Positions 34,431-48,729 of a stretch of DNA of 64,000 nt are shown piece by piece. Each line of letters opens with the position of its first letter. The stretch's first letter is position 1. This stretch comes from Vicia villosa (lineage: Eukaryota; Streptophyta; Magnoliopsida; Fabales; Fabaceae), in contig NC_081185.1 in the NCBI RefSeq assembly GCF_029867415.1, positions 107,705,066 through 107,769,065 of the forward strand. The letters run 5' to 3'. The translations under genes were made by a program, and so were the position numbers. Under the pieces are notes generated by a model that was not told the DNA's origin, did no database searches, and saw only the letters and a list, made by a program, of their open reading frames with translations.

Positions 34431-37325
34431 TCATTCAGCTTGTTTCTGAAAATACATTTAGTTCCAATAACATGAGTTCCTCTGGGTCTAGGTACAAGAT
34501 CCAAAAAATCATTTATGGAAAATTGATTTAATTCTTCTTGCATTTTTAGAATCCACTCAGTGTCAAGAAGTGCTTGATCATCAGATGTAGGCCTTATAGA
34601 GGACACCAAGTCCATAAGCGTCTCTTTAGAAGGTTTGAATAAGGATCTCATTCTGACTTGTTCAATGTTATCACCCAGAATCAATTCTTCATAATGTGAA
34701 GATCTTTGTATGTGTTGTATTAGAGGAGTCTGAGTTTCAACAGCTTCTGGTTGAACAACTTCAGAGTCTTTAGTCTCAAATTTTTTAGCAGCAACTTCTT
34801 TATCTTCAGAACCTGAACAGGTAACCTCCAGATCTGCAAACTTCTCAACTGGGTTTGATTTTTCAAGGTCAAGCTTATCATCAAATCTAACATGGATTGA
34901 TTCCTCAACAATTCGTGTTTTAGTGTTATATACTCTATAGCCTTTTGAGCGTTCATAAATCCTCTACCCAATTGTGATCCACTGTCGTGTTCTAAACAAC
35001 TTGAAGACAATCACATGAGAGACATCAAACCAGTACATCATGGTCATCTTGCTCAATATGATACATTGTTCAACAATCATCTAGATTATTCTGAGGCATT
35101 CTACAACCTTCCGTTAACTGATTCCGAGACACTGTCCCTCAGATAACTAGTTAATTCCAAAATGTCTCAACACTATGAGCTGGAAAATAGTAAAACACTA
35201 CATGAAAATTAGCTAGTTAATTCTCAAGACACTCAGCCAAACAAAAGGAGGAAAAATAAGTTAGAGTCTCGAAAAACTTTACCATAGAAAATGTTGATTC
35301 CGGGTACAGAAGATAAGCAATACAATTAAAGTCTTACATATAGTACTAGTTCAAAGGTTGTCGGTACCATCCGTCTTAAGCGCCAAATTGCTAAGGGGAC
35401 ATGTGCAACTCTTCTCCATGGCCAAGATTAGAACAAATATGCCCCTAAGGAAGGGAAACTTGTACTAAGAATGCTATGAGTAGACTAAAGAGACATTGTA
35501 GAACTGAGTGTTAAATTAAAATACTCTGTAAATGTAAAGTGTTGATTATGAAATAAATAGCCCAAAAACTGAATCGAACAAATGTGATTGGTATCGTACC
35601 TTGTTTCTTATAACACCCAACATCTAGCTTCGTTGAACTTGAATTGAATGAATTAAAGCTAATCACAAACGCAGTAATACATACACAAAATGATTCAATA
35701 TTCTGTGTTTAAAATTATTTAATGGAGTATAATCAATAAGGGAGGAACAGGAAACCTTAACAAAGAGAGATTTGGAAAAAATGAGATTTGCATATACACA
35801 TACCTTAATTCAATTTCAATCGCCACTAACACTACGATCCAACTAAACTACCCTTCTCCAGATTGCTGAAACCTTCACATATAAATTGGAGAAAGAGATT
35901 AAAGTAGCTCTAGAAGCAGGTGAAGGAAAACCATATAAGAGGGTTAGAGAGAGGGTTTCAAAGAGAGAGGGTTTCAAAGAGAGAGATATGTTAACGAGTG
36001 AGAAAACCAACAACAACAACGGCAACATCGAAAAAGAAGGAGACAAAGAAGGCAACCTTCATGAAGATTTCTAGAAACAAATTTACCCGTTTCTGAGTTA
36101 TAAATTCAATCTATTTTAAGAATTTCTGTTATAGGCACAATAGCTTTTGATTTTAGGGTTTCTGAAGTTTTGAATGGAGAATGAATTTAATAGAGAGAAT
36201 AAGGTTCCAAAAGTAAGAGAATCATTGGGGGAAGAAGAAGATAAATTAGATAAGGGAGGGTGAATTCAATGGTGGGGTTGATATTTGTGATGGTGAGGTG
36301 AGAAGTCGTGAGAGATGATGAGGTTACAGTTTTTGTATGTTTTTTTATTTTGGTAGAGTTGTGATTTTTGGTAAACTCGCAGAATGAAAATAGATTGCGT
36401 ATTTTATTTTCTTAATTTGTTCAAAAGCCAATAATAGCGCGTTGGCAGAAAGCGCTAACAAATGGGTACACGTGTAATAGCATTTTGAAAAAGCGCTATT
36501 AAACTACTTTTTTTATTATTATTTTTACAATCTAAAATAGCGTTTAAGCTATAGCGCTAACAAAGTGGATCTTTTTAATAGCGCCCGTAAAAAAGGGCTA
36601 TTAAAGGCATATGTGTAAAATAATTAATAGCACTTTTTAAAAAATGCTATTAAATTAATGCTATTGTATGTCAAATTTGTAGTAGTGTTTCCATAATTCA
36701 TAAGGAGTCTTACCCATAATAGGTCTTATAGAGATCATGTTCTAAATATAGCATGTTGTGTTTACTTCCTCAGCCCATAAGTGCTTAGCCATGTTAGTCT
36801 CATTGGTCATGGTTCTAGACATCTATTTCAGAGTTCTATTCTTCCTTTCTACAACTACATTTTGCTGTAGTGTTCTAGGGCAAGAGAAATAACGGGAAAT
36901 GTCATTCTCTTCAAAGAGTTTTTCAAAATGCTTATTTTCAAACTCTCCAACATGATCACTTCTGACTTTAACAATCTAGACATCCTTCTTGTTTTGCAAT
37001 TGGTAGTAGAAGTTAGAGAACATAAAATATGACCCATCCTTATGTCTTAAGAACTTAACTCGTGTCCATCTGCTGTAGTTTTTAACAATGACTAAACCAT
37101 ACTTCTTGCCACTGACAGAAGCAGTTTTCATTGGTCCAAAGAGGTTAATGTGTAAGAGTTCCTAAGGTTTAGAGGTAGAAATAAGATTCTTTGCTTTGAA
37201 AAAATTCTTTGAAAACTTGTCTTTCTAAAATGCTTCACAAAGAGCATAAGAAGAAAACTTCAGATTTGGAAGGCCTTTAACTAAACCAAGCTTCTTTAGC
37301 TGAGAAATTTTTCTCATCCTAACAT
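34415..37325 (-). pseudogene. Integrase of the old SIRE element, interrupted
   Basis: 34415-34950 encodes the integrase C-terminal linker and RT entry (PTSDDQALLDTEWILKMQEE, GTKCIFRNKLN). 36688-37325 encodes the catalytic-core part in decayed form, matching 11735-12360 of the young element. Between them is a CACTA-ended insertion, and about 125 bp of integrase sequence is lost at the left junction. Confidence 0.75.
34955..36687. mobile_element. CACTA-ended insertion in old integrase
   Basis: The right end AAATTTGTAGTAGTG (36673-36687) is a CACTA terminus, preceded by repeated AGCGCTA/TAGCGC units (36430-36660) typical of subterminal repeats. The left end is not clear: candidate CACTACATGAAAATT at 35192 would leave 34955-35191 unexplained. 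No transposase is recognised. 35600-36300 has short open frames without domains. Confidence 0.55.
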
Positions 37326-39908
37326 TGTACCACCCCTTTTCAAACCCCCAACAATTCAATATAAATATAGAGTAAGATATCATGCATACATCAAAGGGTG
37401 CCACATGTCGTTTCCACAACGATGAAAACCAACAAAAATACACACAAAAATACATCTGATCATAATTATAACACATTTGAAAACTTCATGTTTCATCAAT
37501 ATGCATATCGCAACGGAATAAATGTTTTCTCAAAATAAATTCATTGATCATATCCCATACTATAACAATCCACCAACATGATGACAATATCATATCATAA
37601 ACATGTCATATGAAATCCAAATATCGGCACCAAGGCCACTTAACATATTATATCAAATACAATACCAAATAAGAGAAAACATAACCATGTCTCAAAATAA
37701 CAAACATGATTTCAAATACCCCCCTGTGTTACATGACCAGAGCATCGACTCACTACCTAAGAAAATTGAAATAACCAAACAAGCTCCTCGGCTAATCCTC
37801 GTGTACTATTCTTTGAAAACTGCACGATGTCGCAAACTGCATGATATCTTACTCATTAATAACCTGGCCAAATGGCCGACCATTCTCTGATACGACTAAT
37901 GTAACATCCCTTTTCTAACCTCAAATAATTCAATATAAATACAGAGTAAGATATCAGGCATACATCAAAGGGTGCCGCATGTCGTTTCCACAATGATGAA
38001 AACCAACAAAAATACATACCAAAATACATCTGATCATAATTATAACATATTTGAAAACTTCATGTTTCATCAATATACATATCGCAACGAAATAACTGTT
38101 TTCTCAAAATAAATTCAATGATCATATCTCATACTATAATTATCCACCAACATGATGACAATATCATATCCTAAACATGTCATACAAAATTCAAATATCG
38201 GTACCAAGGTCACTTAACATATTATATCCAAATATAATACCAAATAAGAGAAAACATAACCATGTCTCAAAACAACAAACATGAGTTTAAATACCCCCCC
38301 CCCGTGTTACATGACCAGAGCATCGACTCACTACCTAATAAAAGCGAAATAACCAAACAAGCTCCTCGGCTAATCCTCGTGTAAGCACAACTATTCTTCA
38401 GAACCTGCGCGATGTCGCATAGAACATCATTACAACAGAAGGGTGAGAATTCACATCATTATAAGCATATATAATATGAACAATGAATATAGCATACAAA
38501 TAACCAACAATTCATCACACTTCATAATTATAGAGTTCTATAATGTCTCACATAACACAAATCAACATTGAATTCTTCACAAAGAATAACAATTACCAAT
38601 TATCACACGAGAATCAAATTCAAACACATCACATAATAACTAATGTGACTCCATTGCAATTTAATGCGACTCATTCATGTGGTACCATCGTGAACTTCAT
38701 GCTCGCCTCGCTTTCGATTCATTTTGAATCAAAGCCACGCTTCCGATCCGGACAAGACCAAAGCCCAAATATACGAACGTATAGTCCACCGCTCCCGATC
38801 CACATAGGAGTATCATCTCCCATGAATGCATGTGCAACAAGACTCACAATATATGAAATTAAGATTATCACATAACCTTAATCATTTGAGCATATCACAA
38901 TAATCCGCACAATTCGAATTATCCTCCAAAATTTTCACAACACACATTCATCATTAATAAAGCAGTCACATAGCATTTATCGATTACACATAACACATAG
39001 CATGCAAGCCAATCAATGTTATCTTCTACAATTCAACATTATAAATAAAATATTCACATAGAATTTATCATCTCAACACATCATAATAAAATATAGAAAT
39101 CAATTGTCAATTCATGTTATTCCCAATCTTCATCGATTCACAACAAACATATACATGTATTTCAAGTATCATGTACCATATACATGTCTCACATATATGT
39201 AAATTTCATGTTTAATCAAATATGAATTTAAGATATCCAATACATAGTTCTAACAAATTCTAAATTAATCATAATTATTATAGAATTTAAGGAATAAATA
39301 ATTCCATGAATGATTCACATACAATTCACATTCATCACCAAGAACATCATTTACATCAGGCTCATCATCAAAACGGGAAATCGTTAACACATCAACATAA
39401 AATGACTAAATTTCATAAGTACATGGAAATTAGAATCATACATCAAATAACTCATTTTATTCCATCATAATATATTTCATTGCGTTAGCTTTCCAACGCA
39501 TCGAACGACACTCGATTCCGACTTACGGTTAAAAACACATCCAAATACATTAACAACTCCAAATTTCATGTATATAACATATATCCAACATATACTTCCA
39601 TTAAGAACATCAAAAACAAGATTCATACATCAATTTTATGGATTTCTACATAAACCCTAACATACAAAGTTATGAGAAATTGAAATTAAGAACACCCAAC
39701 ATACAATCTACCCATTTCATAGAATATACAACCATAATAACATAGATTCTCCCCCTTAGCTCTTGAAGATCCTCTTCTTCTAGGTTTTGCCTTTTTTTTT
39801 CTCTTCTTTCTTCCTCTTTCTCTTCTCTTTCTCCTCTCTCCAAATGAAAAAGTTATGAGACTAAACCTAACTCCTCTTACTATCTTTCTCTAATCAAATG
39901 GGCTTAGT

Positions 39909-39951
<43 letters not shown>

Positions 39952-40138
39952 ATTACTTCTATTTCAATTAATTAGGCCCAATATCTATTATCTCATTATT
40001 CTACCAATAATTCTAATTACCCAATTAGCATAATAACCACATAATTAAATAATTATCACACCAAATAATAATTAAATAATCATACTAATAATAAAATACC
40101 TATTTAATTAAATAAAATAGAAAAATTGGAATGTTACA
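37326..40138 (-). mobile_element. Tekay-like LTR element with internal deletion, TSD AACAT
   Basis: Bounded by a perfect duplication AACAT (37321-37325 and 40139-40143). It holds a complete minus-strand 5' LTR (37900-40138, TGTAACATCCC...ATGTTACA), a primer-site remnant TCGTATCAGAGA (37887-37898), and only about 510 bp of the opposite LTR (37326-37838), the two joined by a large deletion that removed the interior. A (CA)n run lies at 39908-39949. It shares the phrase GCGTTAGCTTTCCAACGC with the LTRs at 3690 and 16964, so they belong to related families. Confidence 0.85.
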
Positions 40139-40143
40139 AACAT

Positions 40144-42732
40144 GGCCCAATCGTCTATGATAGAGCCATTTCTCTTCATTAATAGACAAGAGACATATAA
40201 CATTTGGTTCTTTCAAATCAGAAAGTGTGATTTTGTAAATGTTGTTCTCCCTATTTCTATTGAATATAATGGAGCCATCTTTTTGACTATCAGCTTTACA
40301 GGACTTTTGATTAAATATTATATCATAACCATTGTCAATTAATTGACTTATGGACGATAGATTATTCTATAGTCCATCAACAAGTAAAACATTAGAGATA
40401 GAAAGGAGAAAACCATGACCAAGTATTTTGGAGCCTATGTTCTTCCCTTTCTGATCACCTCTGAAACCTACGAAGCCACCAAGCTTAAGTTCCAGGCTTT
40501 GGAACATATGCTTTCTTTGCGTCGTGTCGTGAGCATCTAGAGTCCAAGTACCGTGACTGGTATTTTAACTGAGCTGCTAAGGATGTCTACAACATAGATT
40601 ATCTTGTCCTTAGGTACCAATATCTTTTTGGGTCCTTTCTTGTTAGTACTCCTAAAGTTCTTAACAAACTTGAGTTTAGGTGCAAAAAAACCAAGCCTAT
40701 ATGAATAGTGAAAACAGGTATGAAGATCTTTTGGTTTTTAAAATTCTTGTATGCAGATATCAGATGTCCTAAGAGATGTCGAGACAGTGATATCTAATTA
40801 AAACATAATGACAAGATAAATACAATTAAGAGTACTGAAAGTAAAGGAACACACAGAATTGTTAACCCAGTTCGGTGTACAACAACACCTACTCTAGGGG
40901 CTACCAAGCCATAGAGGAAGTCTACTAAATAGTATTAGTTTGTAGACCCACAACAAACTATCACCAGTTTATAATCTACTCACCAAATAAATACTCGTGC
41001 TTAACTTCTACCTAAGAATCACCTAGGTATGAACCCTTCTCAATTCCGTTACAATCATTATAGTGATGATAACTCTATTACTTAGAAATATTCAGAAGTT
41101 ATACTTCAAGAACACATAATCACTCAATTCTTAAAAGCTTAAGAATGATTGACAACACTTACAACTCAAAGAGACAGTCCTACTCTGATATCAAGATGAT
41201 ATTAGAGAGGCTCATAATTCACAAGAACACAAACCCTAAAAGCATACAATATGACTCAATACGTTCCACACATTATTTAGGTTTGCAGCTTTCTTTTTAT
41301 ATAGCAATGTCTGGTTAGATTTGGGATTCAAACATACAGCAAATTAGTTGCTGAAAATATGCAGAAATCTCTGCATAAAAATAGGACTTCGATCATATGT
41401 TTCCTAAAATGTCTCAACATTTAGAGAAACAAATTAATCTTTTAAATTCAAATAGACTCTATGATTCCTCAGTCTTGAACGCCACATAGGATAGCAAATA
41501 TTCCATGAATATTCTAAACTTGTTAAAACTATAATAAATCCAAGTGTACATATGTAACAGACACGATGTAGGATACTCTAGATAGGACATCTTGTTCAAC
41601 TATTATCTCTGCAAGTTAGAACATCCTATTCAACATGTTGCTACCAAGTTGGTTGTACCAAAATTAATACCAACCATAAAAATAGAGAAATAACAATTTT
41701 CCCTTAGGCTTTGAAAAAGGTTTTTCTTTAGGCACATAAGCAAGACCTCTTGTTCCGTTTCTGATAACTCCATAGATCATTGAAGCCATTTTACTTCTAT
41801 CTATGTTTTTAGTCTGAAATGTTTGAAAATATTTGTCATAATTCCCTGTGACATTATCGAAGCGACCACCTGTCCTTCTTGATCCTCTGATTTTTTTTCC
41901 TTTTCTTCCAGAGTTGGTTAACCCTTCTATAGAGAAGAGACAACTCATCATCTTCTTCGAAATCTTCTTCAGATTCTCCTTCCTCTTCAGCTTGAAAGGT
42001 TTTAGTCTTTTTAGACTTTCCCATAGATTTCAGAGCCATAAATTTTCCTTTTCTTTGAGGCTCATCTTCTTCAACATCTATCTCATGAGTTCTCAAAGAA
42101 CTAACAAGTTCCTCAAGATTAGTGTTGTTCAGATCCTTAGAAAGTTTCTACGCAGTTACCATAGGCCTCTATCTCTTGGGTGGGATTTTGATAATCTAAT
42201 TAACATGATCTACAGTAGAGTAACCTTTATTTAGAACCTTCAGTCCTGTAACTAGAGTCTGAAACCTTGCGAACATGTTCTTAACAGCTTCATCATTCTC
42301 CATTTTGAAGACTTCATACTTATGTATCTAGGCAAGCTCCTTGGTTTCTTTCACTTAAGCATTTTATTCATGAGTCATTCTTAGTGATTCAGATATTGTC
42401 TTCGTTGTATCTCTGTTTGTAATATTTTCATACTCAGTGTATAAAATAGCATTCAACATAATGGTTCTAGCCTTATTATGATTCTTGTACTCTTTCTTTT
42501 ATTTGTCAGTTATCACTCTTCTTTTAATCTTGTTACCACTAGCATCAATAAGATAAACGTAGCCATCAACTACCATATCCCTTAGATCTACATCATGGTC
42601 AAGAAATAAACTTTATATTATTTCTTTCCAATAGTCAAACTTTCTTCATAAAAAATGGGAGGTATGGCACTATAGTAATCTCTTTCACTAAGAACAGGTG
42701 CAGCTGGAGGAGTCATGACATTTCCCGTCATT
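40144..42732 (-). pseudogene. Protease and gag of the old SIRE element, decayed
   Basis: 40144-40620 matches the protease/GAG-pre-integrase start of the young element. 40620-42732 is gag, starting near 42730 with MTGNVMTPPAAPVLSE. Readable pieces include MRTHEIDVEEDEPQRKGK (42096), LYRRVNQLWKK (about 41900) and RSKMASMIYGV (about 41790). Relative to the young gag, the zinc knuckle and charged region between NQLWKK and RSKMASMIY are deleted. A solo LTR interrupts it at 40746-41660. Confidence 0.75.
40746..41660. mobile_element. Probable solo copia-type LTR, 915 bp
   Basis: A non-homologous block inside gag flanked by AAATT on both sides (40741-40745 and 41661-41665). It ends ...GGTTGTACCA, so on the minus strand it starts TGGTACAACC as an LTR should, but the other end reads CTTGTATGC, not TG. 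It contains GTTAACCCAGTTCGGTGTAC and CTACCAAGCCATAGAGG, phrases I associate with legume copia LTRs. The exact border is uncertain by a few bases. Confidence 0.6.
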
Positions 42733-42818
42733 GTGTTTCAAAGAATTTATGGATCTTTATCTAACACAGTAAAGTGTTTGATAACAAGCAATAGCAGAAT
42801 CATAGCTCTGATGCAAAT

Positions 42819-44022
42819 TGAAGGTTAAGGAAACACAAGAAAAATGGGTTTGAATTGGGTTTCAAGAATAAAAGATTTTTCTCAACTAAGACAAACAAAC
42901 AAAGAACTTAGAATAAAAATAATGGACACAATATTTTTATCCTGGTTCACTATTAACGAAGCTACCTCCAGTCCACCCGCCAAGGTGATGTTGCCTTCTC
43001 ACAAGGACTTAATCAACTATAACCAAACTGATTACACACAAAAACCTACTGTCAATACCTTCTTGAGAATCCTGACTATTCTCTAGTCTCTTAAGGAATA
43101 AAATCAACTCATAAGTTGAGATACAAAGGTGTGTTTACAAAAATGCTTCTTAATAAGCAGATTACACAAATTGAAATACAATGAATAACACAAAGTTTTA
43201 GAGAGAAAGTGTATGAAAAAAATCCTTGCTTTACAGCTTTTCTCATAAAGATGAAATTTTTAAGATCAAGATTGTTGTGCAAATGTTCACATGGGAGTAG
43301 TATCAAGAGTTCTTCTTTTAATTCTTCCAAGTCTTCTTATATAGGCATAGAAAGATCCGTTGAAGGGTGGAGATGAAATTCCACATTTCTTAGTTGTATT
43401 CTTACATAACGGTCAGTGAGAATGATAGACAAAATGGTACAATAGTACTGTCCTTGCATCACAAAATCAGTGTAGTGGAAGGAATATTTGATCTTGTACC
43501 ATGTATGATTTTGTCACGTAAAAACTTTTTGATCTTATCTTCTAATTCGAGGCTTCAGAATGCATGTTGATAAAGCATGTTTAGAAGGATCAAAAGATGA
43601 AGGAGAGTCTTCAGAACCGTATCTTCAGAACTTGTTCTCAAGAATCTTGTCTTTAGAGTCTTTAGAACTTGGTCTTTAGAACTTGTGTCAAATGTTAGAG
43701 CCTGAAAAAAAATCTTCGGAAGCACCTTTATCAGAGTAAGAGTCATAATCCATTTGATGAGCATTTGATCAGAAGTATTGTCAAAGAGTGTTCAAGAACT
43801 TGACTTTTCCTTATAAAGCGCACTTTGTTATCTCTTCAAAGTTAAAGTGTGTTGATTCCAAAAACAGATGGTGTCACACGCCATTCTATCAGAGTCAGGA
43901 CATGTTATCAAAAAATACTCACTAGACGAAAATCATTAGGGTACAAAATTGTTCTCTAAGAAACATTACATTGTTATCATCAAAACTAAAGGTCAGATGC
44001 AAAACCAAATGTTGTTCTTACA
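42819..44022 (-). repeat. 5' LTR of the old SIRE element (1204 bp)
   Basis: TGAAGG...TTACA on the plus strand. A primer-site remnant GCTCTGATGCAA lies at 42805-42816 to its left. To its right, TTTCCCCCTTTTTAATGATGACA (44025 on) is a polypurine tract, so this one LTR is flanked by a 5' junction on one side and a 3' junction on the other. Confidence 0.8.
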
Positions 44023-44158
44023 ATTTCCCCCTTTTTAATGATGACAAAATCATGTATTTTGATAAATAAATTTTACTTGCTTAAAACACAGAAAACATAT
44101 CAGAGTGAATTAGAAATCTCACTTGAATTTATTCTATAAAAAATTATCTCAACTTGTA

Positions 44159-44689
44159 TTTGTGGTTACACATAAATTTGGTAGAAACTCAAATCATAAA
44201 CCAAAAACCAAAGCGTTCTGTTATGGAATCAAAATTGGTTGGAGAATCGATGGTTGCGATGGAAAATGGTAGACTTGAGCTTCATATGCTGAGGTAGAGG
44301 AACTGACCTGCGAGATTAGCACTCCAACGCTTTAGTCACAATATGAAGAAAAAGATTTAATGAAATTTGATTTTGAAAATGTGTACTTATAATTCTTCTT
44401 ATATATCATTTATTAAATGGGAAGAATAATAACAATCCGTTATTTTCTCAACGTGGGATGCAGGGAGGCATTGAATGTATCCTGACCCTAGTTCCCTAGA
44501 GTGATTCCCTTGTGCTGCGAGCAACTTGAACAAATCATTTTTTTTCTTCAGATTATCGATCAATGGCCATTTTAATCGGCCCTAAACATAAGGATTTCAT
44601 ATAAATCCAATATATTAATTCAAAAATTTGAAAAATTCGAATTCGTTTATTTAAAATATTTTGATAAAAGTATACACCATGAAAATGTC
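44159..44689. other. Intergenic DNA, no gene seen
   Basis: Includes CTGACCTGCGAGATTAGCAC and CCAACGCTTTAGTCA (near 44310), phrases common in legume repeats. No terminal repeats or coding region were recognised. Confidence 0.4.
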
Positions 44690-44805
44690 AGATCAAATTA
44701 AATAGGTAACAAGACAAGTTCTCGTAAATCTGACGTAGTAAAAATATAATATTCAAAATATCTCTCTTTATTTGGCCATTGAAATAACACCTAATCTACA
44801 ATATA
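44690..44805 (+). promoter_or_regulatory. Orphan reductase-type upstream block
   Basis: CGTAGTAAAAATATAA, then AATATCTCTCTTTATTTGG, CCATTGAAATAACACCTAAT: the same block found before reductase genes 1 (22050-22135) and 2 (52885-52945). No reductase exon follows within 5 kb. It is read as the 5' remnant of a lost gene copy. Confidence 0.55.
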
Positions 44806-45234
44806 AGAAAAGTATAACTTTTCTCAACTTTATTTCTAGTTGTGACACTTGGCAGCATGAGCAGAGACTATCAGATTTTCCCATATTCTGATTTTCCTAA
44901 TTTTCCTAATATTCCCACGTCTGTTTTCCTTCCCTCCACCTTCCACTTTCCACCGGTTACACATGCAACCAAATATTTCATTACAAACAATTATTCCTCC
45001 ATCTTCCACATTCTAAAATGGTTTTATCATTACTCTTAGATATATAACCGATCATACTCGCACATTCTCTATAATGTTCATCAAACCTAATCGTGGAAAT
45101 TTTGGTTTATACCATTTTTGCAATTCCAGTCATTCCCACGACTATTCATGGTCAAATATGTGATAATTGCTTTGTATTTTTGACTAATTAGTTTTATACT
45201 GTTTTGATATTTAACATTTGTTCCTTTATTTTCT
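44806..45234. other. Intergenic DNA, no gene seen
   Basis: A TATA-like AGATATATAACC lies near 45038, but no exon with family features follows. Confidence 0.4.
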
Positions 45235-45615
45235 TGATAGAAAATATCTTTCATGTTATTTGCAGGTTGAATTTCTAGTCTATCATTCTCAAGTACCAAT
45301 TAGAAAATATCTTTTCATGTTATTTGCAGGTTGAATTTTTAGTGTATCATTCTCAAGTACCAATTGGTGTCACTCCATAGTATATGATTGGTTTTTTCCA
45401 TGTGTTTTTTCCAATCCCTATTTTCTATTCTTTTAGTATCAATTTCAATATTGTCCCTGATTTTTCTTTTCTTGCAGTGTCATTTTAGATTGGTGTCACT
45501 CCATAGTATATGATTGGTTTTTTACATGTGTTTTTTCCAATCCCTATTTTCTATTCTTTTAGTATCAATTTCAATATTGTCCCTGATTATTATTTTCTTG
45601 TAGTGTCATTTTAGA
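45235..45615. repeat. Two adjacent tandem duplications (about 66 bp and 126 bp units)
   Basis: AGAAAATATCTT..CAAGTACCAATT is present twice in a row (45238-45301 and 45302-45364). Immediately after, a unit starting GGTGTCACTCCATAGTATAT is present twice (45365-45490 and 45491-45615) with only a few differences. Confidence 0.9.
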
Positions 45616-48367
<2,752 letters not shown>

Positions 48368-48729
48368 ATCTCCCCCTTTTTGATGATGACAAAACATTTA
48401 AGTTCTGATCAGAAATTTTGTATATAAGAAGACAATCTCCCCCCTGAGATGTATAGTCTCACCCTGAAATAAATACTTGGAAGAAAATTTAGAAGATAAC
48501 TTCCCTGAGTATATTTTTTTCTTCAGCGTATCTCTTGAGAAGATTTGCTTGTATTTCTTTTCAGAGCACTTATTTAGAAGATCTGCATGATTCTTTTTCG
48601 AAACATTATTTTCATATGATTTTCCTGCAGCTTTCAGAAAAAGAAAGGAACGGTACAACAATTCTTTGTACATTTGTCAGTAACTGTTTTGAGGTTTTAT
48701 CATAAATGAAAACATTTTCGTGTTTCTGC

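Larger units (their letters stand above)
26893..44158 (-). mobile_element. Old SIRE/Maximus-type Ty1-copia element, decayed, with five nested insertions
   Basis: Minus-strand element related to, but much older than, the one at 6978. Order on plus coordinates: truncated 3' LTR (26893-27687), polypurine tract (27689-27700), env-like remains (28502-31186), RNase H/RT remains (31700-34430), integrase remains (34415-37320), protease remains (40144-40620), gag remains (40620-42732), primer-binding site (42805-42816) and 5' LTR (42819-44022). Insertions inside it: hAT MITE 29290-29984, solo LTR 32498-33981, CACTA-ended insertion about 34955-36687, Tekay-like element 37326-40138, solo LTR 40746-41660. 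After the 5' LTR, a second stretch of polypurine tract plus 3' region (44023-44158) matches 27688-27820, as if another copy had been joined in tandem. Confidence 0.82.

Noticed and set aside
35843..36055. 70-aa minus-strand frame with signal-peptide-like start
   Set aside because: Leu/Ser-rich only because of the GAGAGA-type opposite strand; lies inside a CACTA-ended insertion; no conserved motif.
39908..39949. (CA)n run as a regulatory element
   Set aside because: Ordinary microsatellite within a retrotransposon LTR.
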